64,000 nt of DNA from Psychrobacter sp. DAB_AL43B (GCF_900168255.1 NZ_LT799838.1:2604001-2668000), one strand, 5' to 3'; positions 28,216 through 38,788 are shown, numbered from the stretch's first letter. Notes: generated by a model not told the origin, from the letters alone. Numbers and translations: made by a program.

Positions 28216-30309
28216 TTAAGTCTCGCTAGATACTTTTATGGTATTACTAGGCGCTTCTAGATAATAGCCTTGCAGGTAGCGCGCACCCACACTCCATGCA
28301 ACGGACATGGTCGCAGCATCCTCAATATAAGGCATCAATACATCGACTTTAATCTCATTGGTGCGGACGATAAGCGATTTGACCGTTTCTAGATTTTCGG
28401 CTGCATCAATTCCTTCTATATAGCTACGGGCTAAACGCACCATATCGGGCTGCACAAAATTGGCAAGCTCAATCGACTTCGCAGATGAGCCAAAATTATT
28501 GATACCAAGTTGACAGCTCACTTGGTTGAGCGCTGAAAACTGAGATTTCGCCACCGTTAAATGATCGGCGATATCTTTTTCATTGAACTGTAACGTCAAG
28601 GCGCCAGCTTTACCACCGACTGCATTGATCAACTGACTGGCGACACTGGGTAGCTTTTTATCAATCAAGGAAGCACTGGTCAACTGTACTAGCAACCGCG
28701 CTTCAGGATGTGATTTACGTACTTCATTGATTTTTTTACAGGCGTTAATCAGTATCCAGCGGTCAATTTTTTCAAGCAGTTCGTGGGATTTGGCAACCGC
28801 CATAAACTGGTCGGGCGTCAATACGGTATTGTCCGCATCAGCCAGTGGTAGCTGTAGATACACTTCAAATAAGTCGCTACGATCATTATTAATGTCATAT
28901 ATTGGCTGGAATAACAATTCAAAGCGATTATTGGTAATCGCATCGACCAGAGATTCTGCAAGCGCATGATCGTCACTATTGGCATGTTCGCTAGCATCGT
29001 ACAGATGATACTTGCCACCATGATTGGATGTCTCAATCATAATTTGACTGATGGCATCCATCGCCCGCTCAAGCAACACTCTCGGCTCAGGAGTGTTTTT
29101 TTCAATTTTAACGATAGCAATACTTGCCGTAGTATTGGTTGTACGCTTATCAACTTCGATAAACATCTTGCTGATATTCAAACCAATTTGTTCAGCCAGC
29201 TTCTCAAGCTCTACCGTTGTTCGATTTTCTACTAAGACGGTAAATGCGGTATCACTAAAACGGCTCACATGACCATCTGCCACGAGCTCATCTAACGCCT
29301 GAGCGACTTGTTTAACCGTACTATCAATACCTTGCAGACCCAAACTGCTTCTAATTTTACCAATATTATCGAGCTGAACATATAAAAGACCCGCCGTCAA
29401 AGAGCCCAGTCTTGCTTGCTGATATAATTCTGTCAACTGCTCTTCAAAGCCGCGGCGGTTATCAATGCCTGTTAAGCTGTCTTTACGCTCAGCCTCAGCC
29501 AAACGTTTGGCAACGTCAGCGCTGTTACTGTGATTTTGTTGAATGATAATCTGGGTAACCGGTTCGCCATCTAGTGTCGCGACGGCCAACTGTAGCTTTG
29601 CCTCAAACGTACTACCGTCAGTACGCCGACTCTCAAAATTAAACTCTACGTCTTTACGGCTGCCTTTATCAAATTGACGTAAAAACTGTTTGAAGCCTTT
29701 GACGTTGTCGCCACCTGCAATCAAATCAATAATAGGTATGCCAATGATGTCGTTCATTGCCTCAAAACCAAATAACTGCAGATACGGATCATTGGCGAAA
29801 ATATGAATACCTTGATCGATATAAGCGACTGCACTTTTGGAATTTTTAATCAGTACATTTGCCCGTTGTTCTGCCTCAGACAGCACATGACGCAAGGCTT
29901 TAAGTTGGCGGCGACTACGTAAATTATCATGCTGCAAACAAATTGCCATGACGACAGGCATCTCTTGGTCAACGCAAAGTGCTTTGACCATCGTGCCACT
30001 CACGACAGCAGGAAGCCCTTCTTCATTATGCGCGGTGGCTGCCGTTTCTTTGTTAATCAAGCAAATTAAGGGTAAGTCAATACTTTGTTCTTGGATGATG
30101 CCAACCACATCAGTAAAGCTCATATCGTACGCTTGACCAAAAACCAACACATCCCATGACTGTCGTAGCGATTTTAACAACTCGTCTTTATCATCCAAAA
30201 AACCTAAGTTTACACTGTCATAGTACGAACCTAACAAGTGTACGAGTCGCTCAGCATAAAGCTGGTCGTCATCGATAACCAATAAGTTTAAGATGGACTG
30301 AGTACGCAT
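28216..30309 (-). CDS. fimX: FimX-like c-di-GMP effector (REC-PAS-GGDEF-EAL, degenerate)
   Basis: The protein of about 697 residues has a receiver-like domain (LNLLVIDDDQLYAERL), a PAS domain (about 140-260), a GGDEF domain and an EAL domain. All output sites are degenerate. The usual GGDEF is FSDTAF, the EAL motif is EVY in LFEVYLQL, and the phosphoacceptor position of the receiver reads FGQAYD. This matches FimX, which binds c-di-GMP without making or cleaving it and promotes type IV pilus assembly at a cell pole. I chose the ATG at 30309 (MRTQSILNLL). A FimW-like gene lies upstream on the same strand. Confidence 0.85.
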   Translation of the reverse strand: MRTQSILNLLVIDDDQLYAERLVHLLGSYYDSVNLGFLDDKDELLKSLRQSWDVLVFGQAYDMSFTDVVGIIQEQSIDLPLICLINKETAATAHNEEGLPAVVSGTMVKALCVDQEMPVVMAICLQHDNLRSRRQLKALRHVLSEAEQRANVLIKNSKSAVAYIDQGIHIFANDPYLQLFGFEAMNDIIGIPIIDLIAGGDNVKGFKQFLRQFDKGSRKDVEFNFESRRTDGSTFEAKLQLAVATLDGEPVTQIIIQQNHSNSADVAKRLAEAERKDSLTGIDNRRGFEEQLTELYQQARLGSLTAGLLYVQLDNIGKIRSSLGLQGIDSTVKQVAQALDELVADGHVSRFSDTAFTVLVENRTTVELEKLAEQIGLNISKMFIEVDKRTTNTTASIAIVKIEKNTPEPRVLLERAMDAISQIMIETSNHGGKYHLYDASEHANSDDHALAESLVDAITNNRFELLFQPIYDINNDRSDLFEVYLQLPLADADNTVLTPDQFMAVAKSHELLEKIDRWILINACKKINEVRKSHPEARLLVQLTSASLIDKKLPSVASQLINAVGGKAGALTLQFNEKDIADHLTVAKSQFSALNQVSCQLGINNFGSSAKSIELANFVQPDMVRLARSYIEGIDAAENLETVKSLIVRTNEIKVDVLMPYIEDAATMSVAWSVGARYLQGYYLEAPSNTIKVSSET

Positions 30310-30546
30310 AGAAAGCCTTTTTAATCTGATAAAATGATTTAATGGGTCGTCGCATGGCGACAGCCAATACACAAAAGAACAACAGCGTCGCCATTATAAA
30401 CAATAATTTAACCGACTGCTGCTTAACTTACAATGGCAATTATTAAATAATATGAATCAATGATGATGCTTTAAAGCGCCAGTTAAATTTATATGGTCGC
30501 GCCTATACCTATACCTGCATATTGGTAGCGATGAAATTTATACCAA

Positions 30547-32262
30547 TTAAGCTTGCACCACTTCATATTGACTAAACTCATCAGTCGTCATTAAGCTACG
30601 TATTAAGCGCAAAGATTTTTGTTTATCCTTGATACGCATCATGACTTTATCACCCGTCTGGAAACGAGAGGTCGGTAATAATAAACTATCAGCAGTTTGT
30701 AGACACTCATCGCCTCCGACGATGAACGCTGGCACAAAATGCCGACTGCGAGCCCCTCTATCCTGTAGACGAATCCCGCAGGCGATGAGCTTGTGCCCAA
30801 GGACTTGCCATTCCAGCTCGGGTTTTTCGGTATCCAAAGTGAGCCAGCGCACGACCCCAACTGACCAATTAGGAGAGTTAGAAATATCAGGACGACATAA
30901 TAGAAAAAGACTCATTAGTCGTAATGGTGGCGGTGTGATAGAAACAAGCATGTCATTTTCATCACTAAAATTCGGCTCATCTGAATCAGATAGCAGGCGT
31001 AGCGTACGAAAGTGCGACAACTCATTATCACGATCAAAAATTTCGACCGCCACCTCTTTACTGGCAGATTGCTTTTTCGGCAAAGTATCATAGCGAGGCT
31101 GCTGATGTTTTGGCAGCGTTTTAGCTTCAATCAGGCTTGTTAGGCTCTGTGCGTTACTAATACGGTAATGAATCTCATTAAACCCAGTCATGACTTGCGC
31201 ATTTTGTTTTGCACTATATTTAATAGGTAGCGTGAGCTTTGGTTGAATATAACGATAGCTTAACGCCATCGAGATATGATTAGTTAAACAATACTCCACC
31301 CCGACTCTACCTACATCGCTTAATTCTTCAATACGCGATTTTAAATAGCTAATCATAGGCGCAAGTTCTATAAACAAGCACGCATGATGCGCGTCGTAAG
31401 GGTTAATACTAGAATGGGCAGTCAAATAAGTCGGCGGCTCTTTACTATACAAATTTACAAACACTCGTGTTGCCGTACGCGGCTCTATGGTTGCGACCAG
31501 ATGTTCATTCCACTGCGGTAGTAAACGCTGTACCAATAAAACATGAGATCGACGCATCGCTCGTACATTTAATAAGCTGTGCAAGCATATTTGACAATAT
31601 AATTGATGGATAGTATCAGCGCGATTAGTCACAATATGGACACTCAAATCGGTATCAACTGCCTGCTGCTGATAAGCCACGCGGTATAGCTGATTGATGT
31701 TAGACCATATATATGGCAATGGCTTTTGATAGCACAGTGCGTCTTCAAACAGCAATTTTTGATACATCAGTAGCGTTTGATAAATGGCAATCGCTAAAGT
31801 GATAGGCGACGATCTTTCGCTGGTAAAATAGCGCTGCCAAAGACTGCTTGAAGGTTGCTGCTGCTTGTCATTTAAAAAAGCAGTTTCGCGATGTATGACA
31901 CCGTTGAACGCCATAACTATTAAATAATACAGCGACTTCACTTGAGCAACATAACCAAGCTGAGCGACATTAAAAGCTTTTGTCTCATAGATATAATACT
32001 GGCGTAACGTTGCAATCAATTGATTGGCAGCGTCAATCACAATACTGGTTAATGTCAAACGTTGCCGATCATCTATAGTAGCCACACGCAACTCGGCCAG
32101 CACTCGTTCTATTTGCTCTGCTTGCTGAATTTCTGTTTGCGCGGGCAGTAGTGCCGCCCATTTACGCAGGTGCGGCTCATTGCTGCTCACAGAATTATTT
32201 AACGTCTGTACTAAGGGTGTATCAGCTGCTAAAAATGCTTGGAACGTCGATAAATTTACCAT
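30547..32262 (-). CDS. Large cytoplasmic protein, FimW-like (tentative)
   Basis: The protein of about 571 residues has a mostly helical N-terminal half. The C-terminal about 120 residues (SVGVVRWLTLD, LGHKLIACGIRLQDRG, LPTSRFQTGDKVMMRI, SQYEV at the end) look like a small beta-barrel region of PilZ type. From memory, P. aeruginosa has the c-di-GMP receptor FimW (PA4958) beside fimX (PA4959), and this gene holds the equivalent place, so I propose a FimW homologue. The classic PilZ RxxxR motif is not obvious. I use the ATG at 32262, which has AAGGAT upstream; the ATG at 32313 does not. Confidence 0.55.
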   Translation of the reverse strand: MVNLSTFQAFLAADTPLVQTLNNSVSSNEPHLRKWAALLPAQTEIQQAEQIERVLAELRVATIDDRQRLTLTSIVIDAANQLIATLRQYYIYETKAFNVAQLGYVAQVKSLYYLIVMAFNGVIHRETAFLNDKQQQPSSSLWQRYFTSERSSPITLAIAIYQTLLMYQKLLFEDALCYQKPLPYIWSNINQLYRVAYQQQAVDTDLSVHIVTNRADTIHQLYCQICLHSLLNVRAMRRSHVLLVQRLLPQWNEHLVATIEPRTATRVFVNLYSKEPPTYLTAHSSINPYDAHHACLFIELAPMISYLKSRIEELSDVGRVGVEYCLTNHISMALSYRYIQPKLTLPIKYSAKQNAQVMTGFNEIHYRISNAQSLTSLIEAKTLPKHQQPRYDTLPKKQSASKEVAVEIFDRDNELSHFRTLRLLSDSDEPNFSDENDMLVSITPPPLRLMSLFLLCRPDISNSPNWSVGVVRWLTLDTEKPELEWQVLGHKLIACGIRLQDRGARSRHFVPAFIVGGDECLQTADSLLLPTSRFQTGDKVMMRIKDKQKSLRLIRSLMTTDEFSQYEVVQA

Positions 32263-32446
32263 TACTATCCTTAGTAAATTGCACAAATTATTCATAGGTA
32301 TGTATGGATTCATTCTTAAATATGAATATTAATCTCATACATGACCATTCACTGACCTATTTATGCTTGGTTAATTAGGCATTGTTGATTAGTTACTTTT
32401 ATTCACTCTTTGTTTGCTAAAATTTTAATACATCATATTGCCCACT

Positions 32447-33454
32447 TTACATAGCGTTGTAAATATTAATCGGCACCTTAAAAGGTTTGTTTGGCAACTC
32501 CCTGACCAATTTAGGGACTAGATAGCCGGGCAATTCTGCCAATAATGACCAATAAAGCTCAATTGCTGAGCGCTCGTCACTGTCAAAATGGGCGGCACCG
32601 GCAACTTTATCTAGCAGATGTAAATAATAAGGCAGTACGCCCGCCGTAAATAAGCGTTGACTTAACATCGTTTGCGCAGCAACGCTATCATTAATATCCT
32701 TTAAAAGTACTGCTTGATTTAATAAGGTAATTCCAGCAGCTCGAGCACGTTGTAAATACTCTGCGGTGAGCACATCTATCTCATTGGCATGGTTACAATG
32801 AATCACCATCACAATTTGACAGCGGCTTTGTGACAAACGCTCTAATAGCGCATCGTCCAGCCTTGCTGGAATCACCAATGGCAAACGGGTATGTATTCGA
32901 ATGGTTGTCAGTTGCGCAATCGCCTCCAAAGTCTCTAGCCAAGCAAATAGACGTCTATTGGTCACATTTAACGGGTCGCCACCACTCAAAATTACCTCGT
33001 TAATCTCAGGATGGTTGCTGATATAATCGATGATGCTTTGTTTTGCACTAGCCGTTGGCATATTGGCACTATAGTCAAAATGCTGACGAAAGCAGTAACG
33101 ACAATGAATCGCACAAGCACCAGTAATCGTTAACAACACTCTTGATTGATATTTATGCAGTAAGCCTTTGACCGGATTATGGGCGTTTTCCGCTAACGGA
33201 TCTGCCACATAGCCAGTGACTGCGATTTGCTCTTTTTGATTGGGCAATACTTGTCTTAACAAAGGATCATTACGATCACCGACTGTCATTTTTGCCACAA
33301 AAGCACGCGGCACTCGTAGCTCAAAATGCTCAGGCACATAGACCTCTGCGCGCAGTGATTCAAGCTTTAATATGTCAAGCAGCTCATCAATAGAGGTGAT
33401 GGCTTCGGATAATTGCGTTTGCCAGTTTTTTTGTGTGATTAAATGGTTTATCAT
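32447..33454 (-). CDS. epmB: EF-P beta-lysylation protein EpmB (radical SAM)
   Basis: EpmB is a lysine 2,3-aminomutase-like enzyme that makes (R)-beta-lysine for attachment to elongation factor P. The 335-residue protein has the radical-SAM cysteines in CAIHCRYC (Cys114, 118, 121). It also has VILSGGDPL and a C-terminal region shorter than that of catabolic KamA. AGGTT precedes the start. It is divergent from efp, its target, which supports the assignment. The ligase EpmA is not in the window. Confidence 0.93.
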   Translation of the reverse strand: MINHLITQKNWQTQLSEAITSIDELLDILKLESLRAEVYVPEHFELRVPRAFVAKMTVGDRNDPLLRQVLPNQKEQIAVTGYVADPLAENAHNPVKGLLHKYQSRVLLTITGACAIHCRYCFRQHFDYSANMPTASAKQSIIDYISNHPEINEVILSGGDPLNVTNRRLFAWLETLEAIAQLTTIRIHTRLPLVIPARLDDALLERLSQSRCQIVMVIHCNHANEIDVLTAEYLQRARAAGITLLNQAVLLKDINDSVAAQTMLSQRLFTAGVLPYYLHLLDKVAGAAHFDSDERSAIELYWSLLAELPGYLVPKLVRELPNKPFKVPINIYNAM

Positions 33455-33618
33455 GACAACCTAATACCTGTAGCCAAAAGTCGATATTATACGCTCTTAG
33501 TGCGTAGCCTATCAAAGCATACGACCTATCCTTTAAACACTGAGGGAGATAATGACTTTTAGCACTACTTTATCACTACAAGTTTAATATCCAATTCTCG
33601 TTGACAATATTTATAATC

Positions 33619-33674
33619 CTTACTCATAAACCTTTATTCATAAACACTTATTCATAAACACTTATTCATAAACA
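33619..33674 (+). repeat. Four 14-bp tandem repeats in the efp leader
   Basis: Units at 33619, 33633, 33647 and 33661 read CTTACTCATAAACC, TTTATTCATAAACA, CTTATTCATAAACA and CTTATTCATAAACA. They end 14 bp before the efp start codon. A change in copy number would alter leader length or spacing. Confidence 0.8.
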
Positions 33675-33688
33675 CTTAGGAGTCTTCC

Positions 33689-34261
33689 GTGGCAAGTTTT
33701 TCTACCAATGAATTTAAAGCTGGTCTCAAAGTCATGCTTGATGGCAATCCTTACTCCATCCTCGAAAATGAGTTCGTCAAACCGGGTAAAGGACAAGCCT
33801 TTAACCGCGTCAAAATGCGCAATCTACGCAGTGGCAGACAGCTCGAGCAGACTTTCAAATCAGGCGAGAGCTTAGAGGCGGCAGATGTTATAGATACTGA
33901 AATGAACTATCTGTACAACGATGGTGAGTTTTGGCACTTTATGCATCCTGAGAGTTTTGAGCAGCTGCAAGCAGATAAAACGGCTGTTAGTGATGCGGTA
34001 AAATGGTTAAAAGACAACAGTAACGCCCTATGCGTGATTACTTTGTTTAATGGTGTGCCGTTATCAATTACTCCGCCGAACTTCGTTGAGTTGCAAATTA
34101 CCGAAACGGATCCTGGCTTACGCGGCGATACCTCAGGTGGCGGCGGCAAACCTGCAACGTTAGAAACGGGTGCCGTGGTTCGTGTACCATTATTTGTACA
34201 GCAAGGTGAAATAGTCCGTGTCGATACCCGTACCGGTGATTACCAAACGCGCGTCAGCTGA
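33689..34261 (+). CDS. efp: Elongation factor P
   Basis: EF-P binds ribosomes stalled at polyproline stretches and promotes peptide-bond formation. The 190-residue length is typical. The modified lysine is present: Lys34 in [14 protein letters not shown], the beta-lysylated type in agreement with the divergent epmB. The C-terminal OB domain has the [16 protein letters not shown] signature. The start is GTG, with TAGGAG eight bases upstream. A tandem repeat array lies in the leader, and a strong bidirectional terminator follows the gene. Confidence 0.96.
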   Translation: MASFSTNEFKAGLKVMLDGNPYSILENEFVKPGKGQAFNRVKMRNLRSGRQLEQTFKSGESLEAADVIDTEMNYLYNDGEFWHFMHPESFEQLQADKTAVSDAVKWLKDNSNALCVITLFNGVPLSITPPNFVELQITETDPGLRGDTSGGGGKPATLETGAVVRVPLFVQQGEIVRVDTRTGDYQTRVS

Positions 34262-34287
34262 TAGATTTTATTCGTTATCAGATTAGT

Positions 34288-34326
34288 AAAAAAGCTTAAC
34301 CACTCATAGAATGGTTAAGCTTTTTT
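34288..34326. terminator. Bidirectional terminator, efp and hybrid kinase
   Basis: AAAAAAGCTTAACCA pairs with TGGTTAAGCTTTTTT around a 9-nt loop, between two convergent genes. Confidence 0.92.
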
Positions 34327-34359
34327 AATGACTTATGATTGGCTATTTTAAACGGCAAT

Positions 34360-36195
34360 CTACTCTTCTGACGACCGCTTATGCATCAGCCAATACTGTA
34401 CCAACGCATTGAGTTGCTCTTGCTTGAATGGCTTGGTGCAATAATCCTGCATACCAACATCGAGGTATTTTTTGCGTTCGCCATCCATCGCATTGGCGGT
34501 TAAAGCGATAATTGGTGGTAATGTTTGCGGATCATAAAGCTCATGCAGTTTAATGGTTGCCTGTACGCCATCCATAATTGGCATATGATGATCCATCAAA
34601 ATGACATCATAAATTTCAGGGTTCAAGGCAAAAATCTCGATCGCTTGTTGCCCATCAGTCACATGAGTGACGGTATGACCACTATTATTGAGTGCTTTTT
34701 TGGCGATCATGGCGTTGACACTATCATCTTCGACCAATAAGATATGACCGATAAGATCGTCACTGGGTATTGTCATGGCAAAGTCATTAGAATCTTGCCA
34801 TGTCTCATAGCTTTCCTCATCAATAGGTGGCAATGGTAATAATACCCTAAAAGTAGTACCGAAACCGACCGTACTATCTACTTCAATATAGCCACCCATT
34901 AAACCAACCAAAGATTTACAAACAGACAATCCGAGTCCTGTACCACCATAAAGGCGATGGGTAGATTTATCTGCTTGATCATAAGCATCAAATATCGCAT
35001 CCAATGACTCCGGCTTAATACCTACACCCGTATCTGTGACCTCAATACACAGCGTCATATCTTTATGAGCAACCAAATTAACATCATCAGCCACGCCATA
35101 AATGCCGTGCTCTACGCTACTGTTTTGACCTTTCATAGCATTGTGACCCATAGCACTGTAGCAATCATCGCCATCTTCACAAGGATTGTGTGGCATATGC
35201 TTAACATCAATCGTCACGCGACCGCCTTCACGGGTAAATTTAATGGCATTATTAACCAGATTTACCATGACTTGTTTGAGCCGTACCGGATCCCCTTTGA
35301 CATAAGGCGATAATGATTCGGTATAATGATAATCTAAAATTAAGCTACGCTGACGGGCTTTGATCGCAAATAAGTTAACAACCTCATTACATAAACTCGA
35401 TAAGTTCATCGGAATAGAATCGATGGTCATTTTGCCCGCTTCGACTTTCGATAAATCTAAAATACCGTTGATAATGGCGAGCAAATGCTCGTTTGAGACT
35501 TTTATATTATGGACATACTCTTGTTGTTCAGCGCTAAGCTCAGTTTCACTCAACATCTCAACCATACCAATAATGCCATTCATTGGCGTCCGTATTTCAT
35601 GGCTCATATTGGCCAAAAACTCTGATTTCATCTCATTGGCATGCTTAGCATTACGTTGCTGATCTTGTAGTTGTAAAGCATCGGCAGCCATCACCGCAAA
35701 CTGCGTTAATATTTTTGCTTGCTCGTCACTAAAGTCATGATGAGGTTGCATATCCATCAAACACAGAGAGCCCAGACGATAGGTTTTACCATCTTCTTGC
35801 ATGATGATGGGAGCGCCGGCATAAAACCTCAGATGAGGTGACTCTGTAATCAATGGGTTTTGGCTAAAACGGCTGTCTTTTGTTAAATCTGGTACCACAA
35901 AAACCTCATTAGAGAGCACCGTATAATTACAAATAGCAACTTTGCGCACCGTCGTACAAACACCGCCAAGTCCATGGACAGATTTTAGATACTGAGTTTC
36001 CTCATCCATAAAGGTAATGGCAACCACAGGCATATTAAAAAACAGTTTCGCCAGCTGCGTTAAGCGCGCAAAAGCAGGCTCTTCATTAGTATTGAGTACC
36101 TGATATTTTTTAAGCTTATTGATACGCTCAACTTCATCTATTGCGATGGGATAACTATTCTCTAGCAAGTTGGATGTAGACAAGATGGACTCCAT
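34360..36195 (-). CDS. Soluble hybrid sensor histidine kinase (GAF-HisKA-HATPase-REC)
   Basis: The 611-residue protein has an N-terminal GAF domain (about 30-175). A HisKA domain carries the phospho-acceptor histidine in [17 protein letters not shown]. The ATPase domain has [14 protein letters not shown] and [11 protein letters not shown]-terminal receiver domain has its aspartate in [13 protein letters not shown]. No membrane helix or signal peptide is present, so it senses an internal cue. There is no adjacent response regulator or Hpt gene, so its output partner is unknown. It lies 9 bp downstream of tcdA on the same strand. Confidence 0.92.
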   Translation of the reverse strand: MESILSTSNLLENSYPIAIDEVERINKLKKYQVLNTNEEPAFARLTQLAKLFFNMPVVAITFMDEETQYLKSVHGLGGVCTTVRKVAICNYTVLSNEVFVVPDLTKDSRFSQNPLITESPHLRFYAGAPIIMQEDGKTYRLGSLCLMDMQPHHDFSDEQAKILTQFAVMAADALQLQDQQRNAKHANEMKSEFLANMSHEIRTPMNGIIGMVEMLSETELSAEQQEYVHNIKVSNEHLLAIINGILDLSKVEAGKMTIDSIPMNLSSLCNEVVNLFAIKARQRSLILDYHYTESLSPYVKGDPVRLKQVMVNLVNNAIKFTREGGRVTIDVKHMPHNPCEDGDDCYSAMGHNAMKGQNSSVEHGIYGVADDVNLVAHKDMTLCIEVTDTGVGIKPESLDAIFDAYDQADKSTHRLYGGTGLGLSVCKSLVGLMGGYIEVDSTVGFGTTFRVLLPLPPIDEESYETWQDSNDFAMTIPSDDLIGHILLVEDDSVNAMIAKKALNNSGHTVTHVTDGQQAIEIFALNPEIYDVILMDHHMPIMDGVQATIKLHELYDPQTLPPIIALTANAMDGERKKYLDVGMQDYCTKPFKQEQLNALVQYWLMHKRSSEE

Positions 36196-36204
36196 TAATT
36201 CATA

Positions 36205-37095
36205 TCAGACGCTTGGCTTAACAGCCGCCTGCTTGAGCAATAATTGTAATGCCTCACTCACCATAAGCATTGCTACTACCGAGGTGACGACTACGGCCGA
36301 ACCATAACCACCACAGTGCAAACCACCTGTCTGACTGCTTTTGTCTACCCGCGGTGGTTCTATCGAATAGACACACTTGATACCAAATTTTTCTTTTAAA
36401 GCACTATTAATGCCTTTTTCATGGCGTAATTTATTACGTAGTTTAGCAAGTAGTGGATCTTGATAGCTATCGCGTAAATCGCCGATTCTAATTTGGCTTG
36501 GGTCTATCTTACCGCCCGCCCCACCTGCGCAGACCAGTTTTAATTTGTTAAACCGGCAATGCAGCGCAATGGCAAGTTTGGCATTCATATCATCAACACA
36601 ATCTAAAATCACAATCGGACTGTTTTGCGCAGCAGCCTTGGCTTCCTCACGACTGGGTAATAGTGTGGCTACATTTTCAACGGTCAAGAAGTCATCAATC
36701 AAATGCAGCGTTACTTTTGGATTGATCTCACGGATACGCGTCGCCATCGCCGCAATTTTACTTTGCCCAAAAGTGCTATCTAAAGCAGGCAGCTGCCGAT
36801 TGACGTTAGAGGCAACCAATATATCCAAATCAATCAACGTAATGTTACCCACTGCCGTTCGAGACAAGGCTTCTGCTGCCCAAGAACCTACCCCGCCAAC
36901 ACCAATCACATAAACATGCGCTGCGGCAAATGTATCCACTGCTGAAACGCCATACAGCGTCTTTGTGCCTTTAAAACGGCGCTCATACTGCTCATCTGCA
37001 TCATCTAACATCTGTGATTCTTCAATATCAGATTGCTGTTGTGCAGTAGTATTCGGCTGGTTAATGGTTTGCTGCCATTGCATATCTTCAGTCAT
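36205..37095 (-). CDS. tcdA: tRNA threonylcarbamoyladenosine dehydratase
   Basis: TcdA (CsdL) uses ATP to convert t6A37 of tRNA to the cyclic form ct6A. The 296-residue E1-like protein has YGVSAVDTFAAAHVYVIGVGGVGSWAAEAL, NRQLPALDSTFGQSK, VDDMNAKLAIALHCR, AGGAGGKIDPSQI, and a C-terminal hydrophobic segment (SAVVVTSVVAMLMVSEALQLLL). The N-terminus is about 30 residues longer than in E. coli and is Gln/Asp-rich. The ribosome-binding site is weak, so the start may be internal. Confidence 0.92.
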   Translation of the reverse strand: MTEDMQWQQTINQPNTTAQQQSDIEESQMLDDADEQYERRFKGTKTLYGVSAVDTFAAAHVYVIGVGGVGSWAAEALSRTAVGNITLIDLDILVASNVNRQLPALDSTFGQSKIAAMATRIREINPKVTLHLIDDFLTVENVATLLPSREEAKAAAQNSPIVILDCVDDMNAKLAIALHCRFNKLKLVCAGGAGGKIDPSQIRIGDLRDSYQDPLLAKLRNKLRHEKGINSALKEKFGIKCVYSIEPPRVDKSSQTGGLHCGGYGSAVVVTSVVAMLMVSEALQLLLKQAAVKPSV

Positions 37096-37167
37096 AACAG
37101 GTTAAAGGCTCTTTTAAAGAATTTCATTGTTTATTCATCAGCTTATTAATGAGTATGAGCTAATTTT

Positions 37168-38196
37168 TTAGGTTGGATAACGCCATTTCATTTGTAGAGC
37201 TGTGCAACTATTGTGCCACAATTGCTGAGCAAGAGTAGATGGCTGCACCTCAAGTAACTCACTCAGAGTTAGTAACACATAAGATAAATTAGCAGGGACG
37301 TTTCTATTATGAGCAGGCGTATCACCCCATTCATTATCTGGGCTTTGTCCGAGTGCTGACGCATTACCGTATAAAGTGCTGTCTAAGGTGTTATCTGAAG
37401 TCTGGCACATAATAGGTGTCATATCTGGACAGTCAGTTTCAATGACCAAACATTCAATACCATAACTATCAACAGCTGCCTGAATAGCAAGGCGCAACTT
37501 TTTCGCATTGGGATTGGTTATTTGCCCAGTAACGCCAAGCTTAAAACCTAATTTCGCAAACGCTTTGGCTTCTTGCATACCACCACTGAAGCTATGCGCA
37601 ATACCACCCAGCTTATGTGCGTCATAAGCATGAGCTTTTAGTAACGCTAACGCTTCAGCATGGGCTTTACGAATATGGAGCATGACCGGTAGCTGATGAG
37701 CTACTGCCATATCCAGCTGAGCATTAAAAAAACGCTGTTGTTTGGCAATCATTTCAGGCTGCTTCATGACATCCGTAAAACTATCTAAACCGATTTCACC
37801 GATGGCCAGCGGACGCTTGTCATTGAGCATCTGCGCCATCTTCTCTAAATGCGCTTCAGTATGCTGCTCGATATAAAAAGGATGCAAGCCTAACGCAATA
37901 TGCGCCTTGGGAAGTGACTGTTTTTGGTTGTCATCCTTCCCTATAATGGCTGGCAGTTCTTCATTTAGGAGTAATCCCTTATTTAATAATTTCTCAGTTT
38001 CGTATAGCCGATCGAAATGTCGATGTAAATAACCGACTAATACCAGATGACGTATCCCCTGATCATAAGCAAGATGTGCCTGCTCGCTTCTATCAGAATC
38101 AAACACAGGTGCGTCGAAATGAGTATGTGTGTCAATTAGAGGGAAAATAGGAGGTAGCGTCTCATCATCGATAAAGGATGCCCTAATAGCAGTCAT
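37168..38196 (-). CDS. TatD-family metal-dependent hydrolase
   Basis: The 342-residue protein has the metal ligands of the TatD nuclease family: LIDTHTHFD, AIGEIGLDS, VMLHIRKA, GIAHSFSGG and VIETDCPDM. It is about 80 residues longer than E. coli TatD (260). The extra length includes insertions near the N-terminus (LLNKGLLLNEELPAIIGKDD) and after the ETD motif. TatD proteins are Mg-dependent DNases or deacylases. The ATG at 38196 follows GGAG; one extra upstream TTG codon is not used. Confidence 0.85.
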   Translation of the reverse strand: MTAIRASFIDDETLPPIFPLIDTHTHFDAPVFDSDRSEQAHLAYDQGIRHLVLVGYLHRHFDRLYETEKLLNKGLLLNEELPAIIGKDDNQKQSLPKAHIALGLHPFYIEQHTEAHLEKMAQMLNDKRPLAIGEIGLDSFTDVMKQPEMIAKQQRFFNAQLDMAVAHQLPVMLHIRKAHAEALALLKAHAYDAHKLGGIAHSFSGGMQEAKAFAKLGFKLGVTGQITNPNAKKLRLAIQAAVDSYGIECLVIETDCPDMTPIMCQTSDNTLDSTLYGNASALGQSPDNEWGDTPAHNRNVPANLSYVLLTLSELLEVQPSTLAQQLWHNSCTALQMKWRYPT

Positions 38197-38369
38197 CAAT
38201 AGACTCCAAAATTAATAATTGGTACAACAACTTTTCTTTTTAAATAATGAGCTTTAAAGCGTTAGTTTTAAAAAACCATCTTTAAACGATAAGCTTTCGT
38301 AATCTCTAAACAGATAGATTCTCTACTTTAAAGCGCATTTATTTTGACTATTAATTTTAATCGCCCGCT

Positions 38370-38507
38370 TTAACCGCTATCTTTATTCTTAGCTTTATTC
38401 GACAACGCTCTATCTGCCTTTTTACTACTGCGCCGCGGAACGAGTAATAGAATAATGCCAGCTGCGCTTAAGGTAAGCCACTTTTTTTTATTGGTAGATA
38501 CTGTCAT
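38370..38507 (-). CDS. Small single-helix membrane protein, 45 residues
   Basis: This short frame reads MTVSTNKKKWLTLSAAGIIL then LLVPRR and a Lys/Ser-rich tail ending NKDSG. AAAGG sits 8 bp before the ATG. The layout is a basic N-terminus, one hydrophobic helix and a basic C-terminus, with no cysteine. It lies alone between the TatD-like gene and gspD. I do not know a family; a real small inner-membrane protein is plausible but unproven. Confidence 0.45.
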   Translation of the reverse strand: MTVSTNKKKWLTLSAAGIILLLVPRRSSKKADRALSNKAKNKDSG

Positions 38508-38761
38508 TGTGTTTGCCTTTTTAAATGAGTAGGCTGTGACTTTATAATTATAATTATATCAATATTTATGCATTGCTATAAGCAGTGCTGTAATTAAAAG
38601 CCTGATACACATAGGTTATCTGTTTTTATTGTACTCGTATACGAAACGCACTGTGTTTATCTGTGTTAACAATACGCAAGCTAATGTACAGTATATTTAT
38701 TACACCGTACATTTGGCTATGATAACCACTTAGAATTCGTATTTTACGGTATGCTTTGACA

Positions 38762-38787
38762 GGCTTTTAACAAAGTGAATAAAAGCC
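38762..38787 (-). terminator. Possible gspD terminator hairpin
   Basis: GGCTTTTA pairs with TAAAAGCC around a 10-nt loop right after the gspD stop. It lacks a U tract on the minus strand, so the call is weak. Confidence 0.35.
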
Positions 38788-38788
38788 A

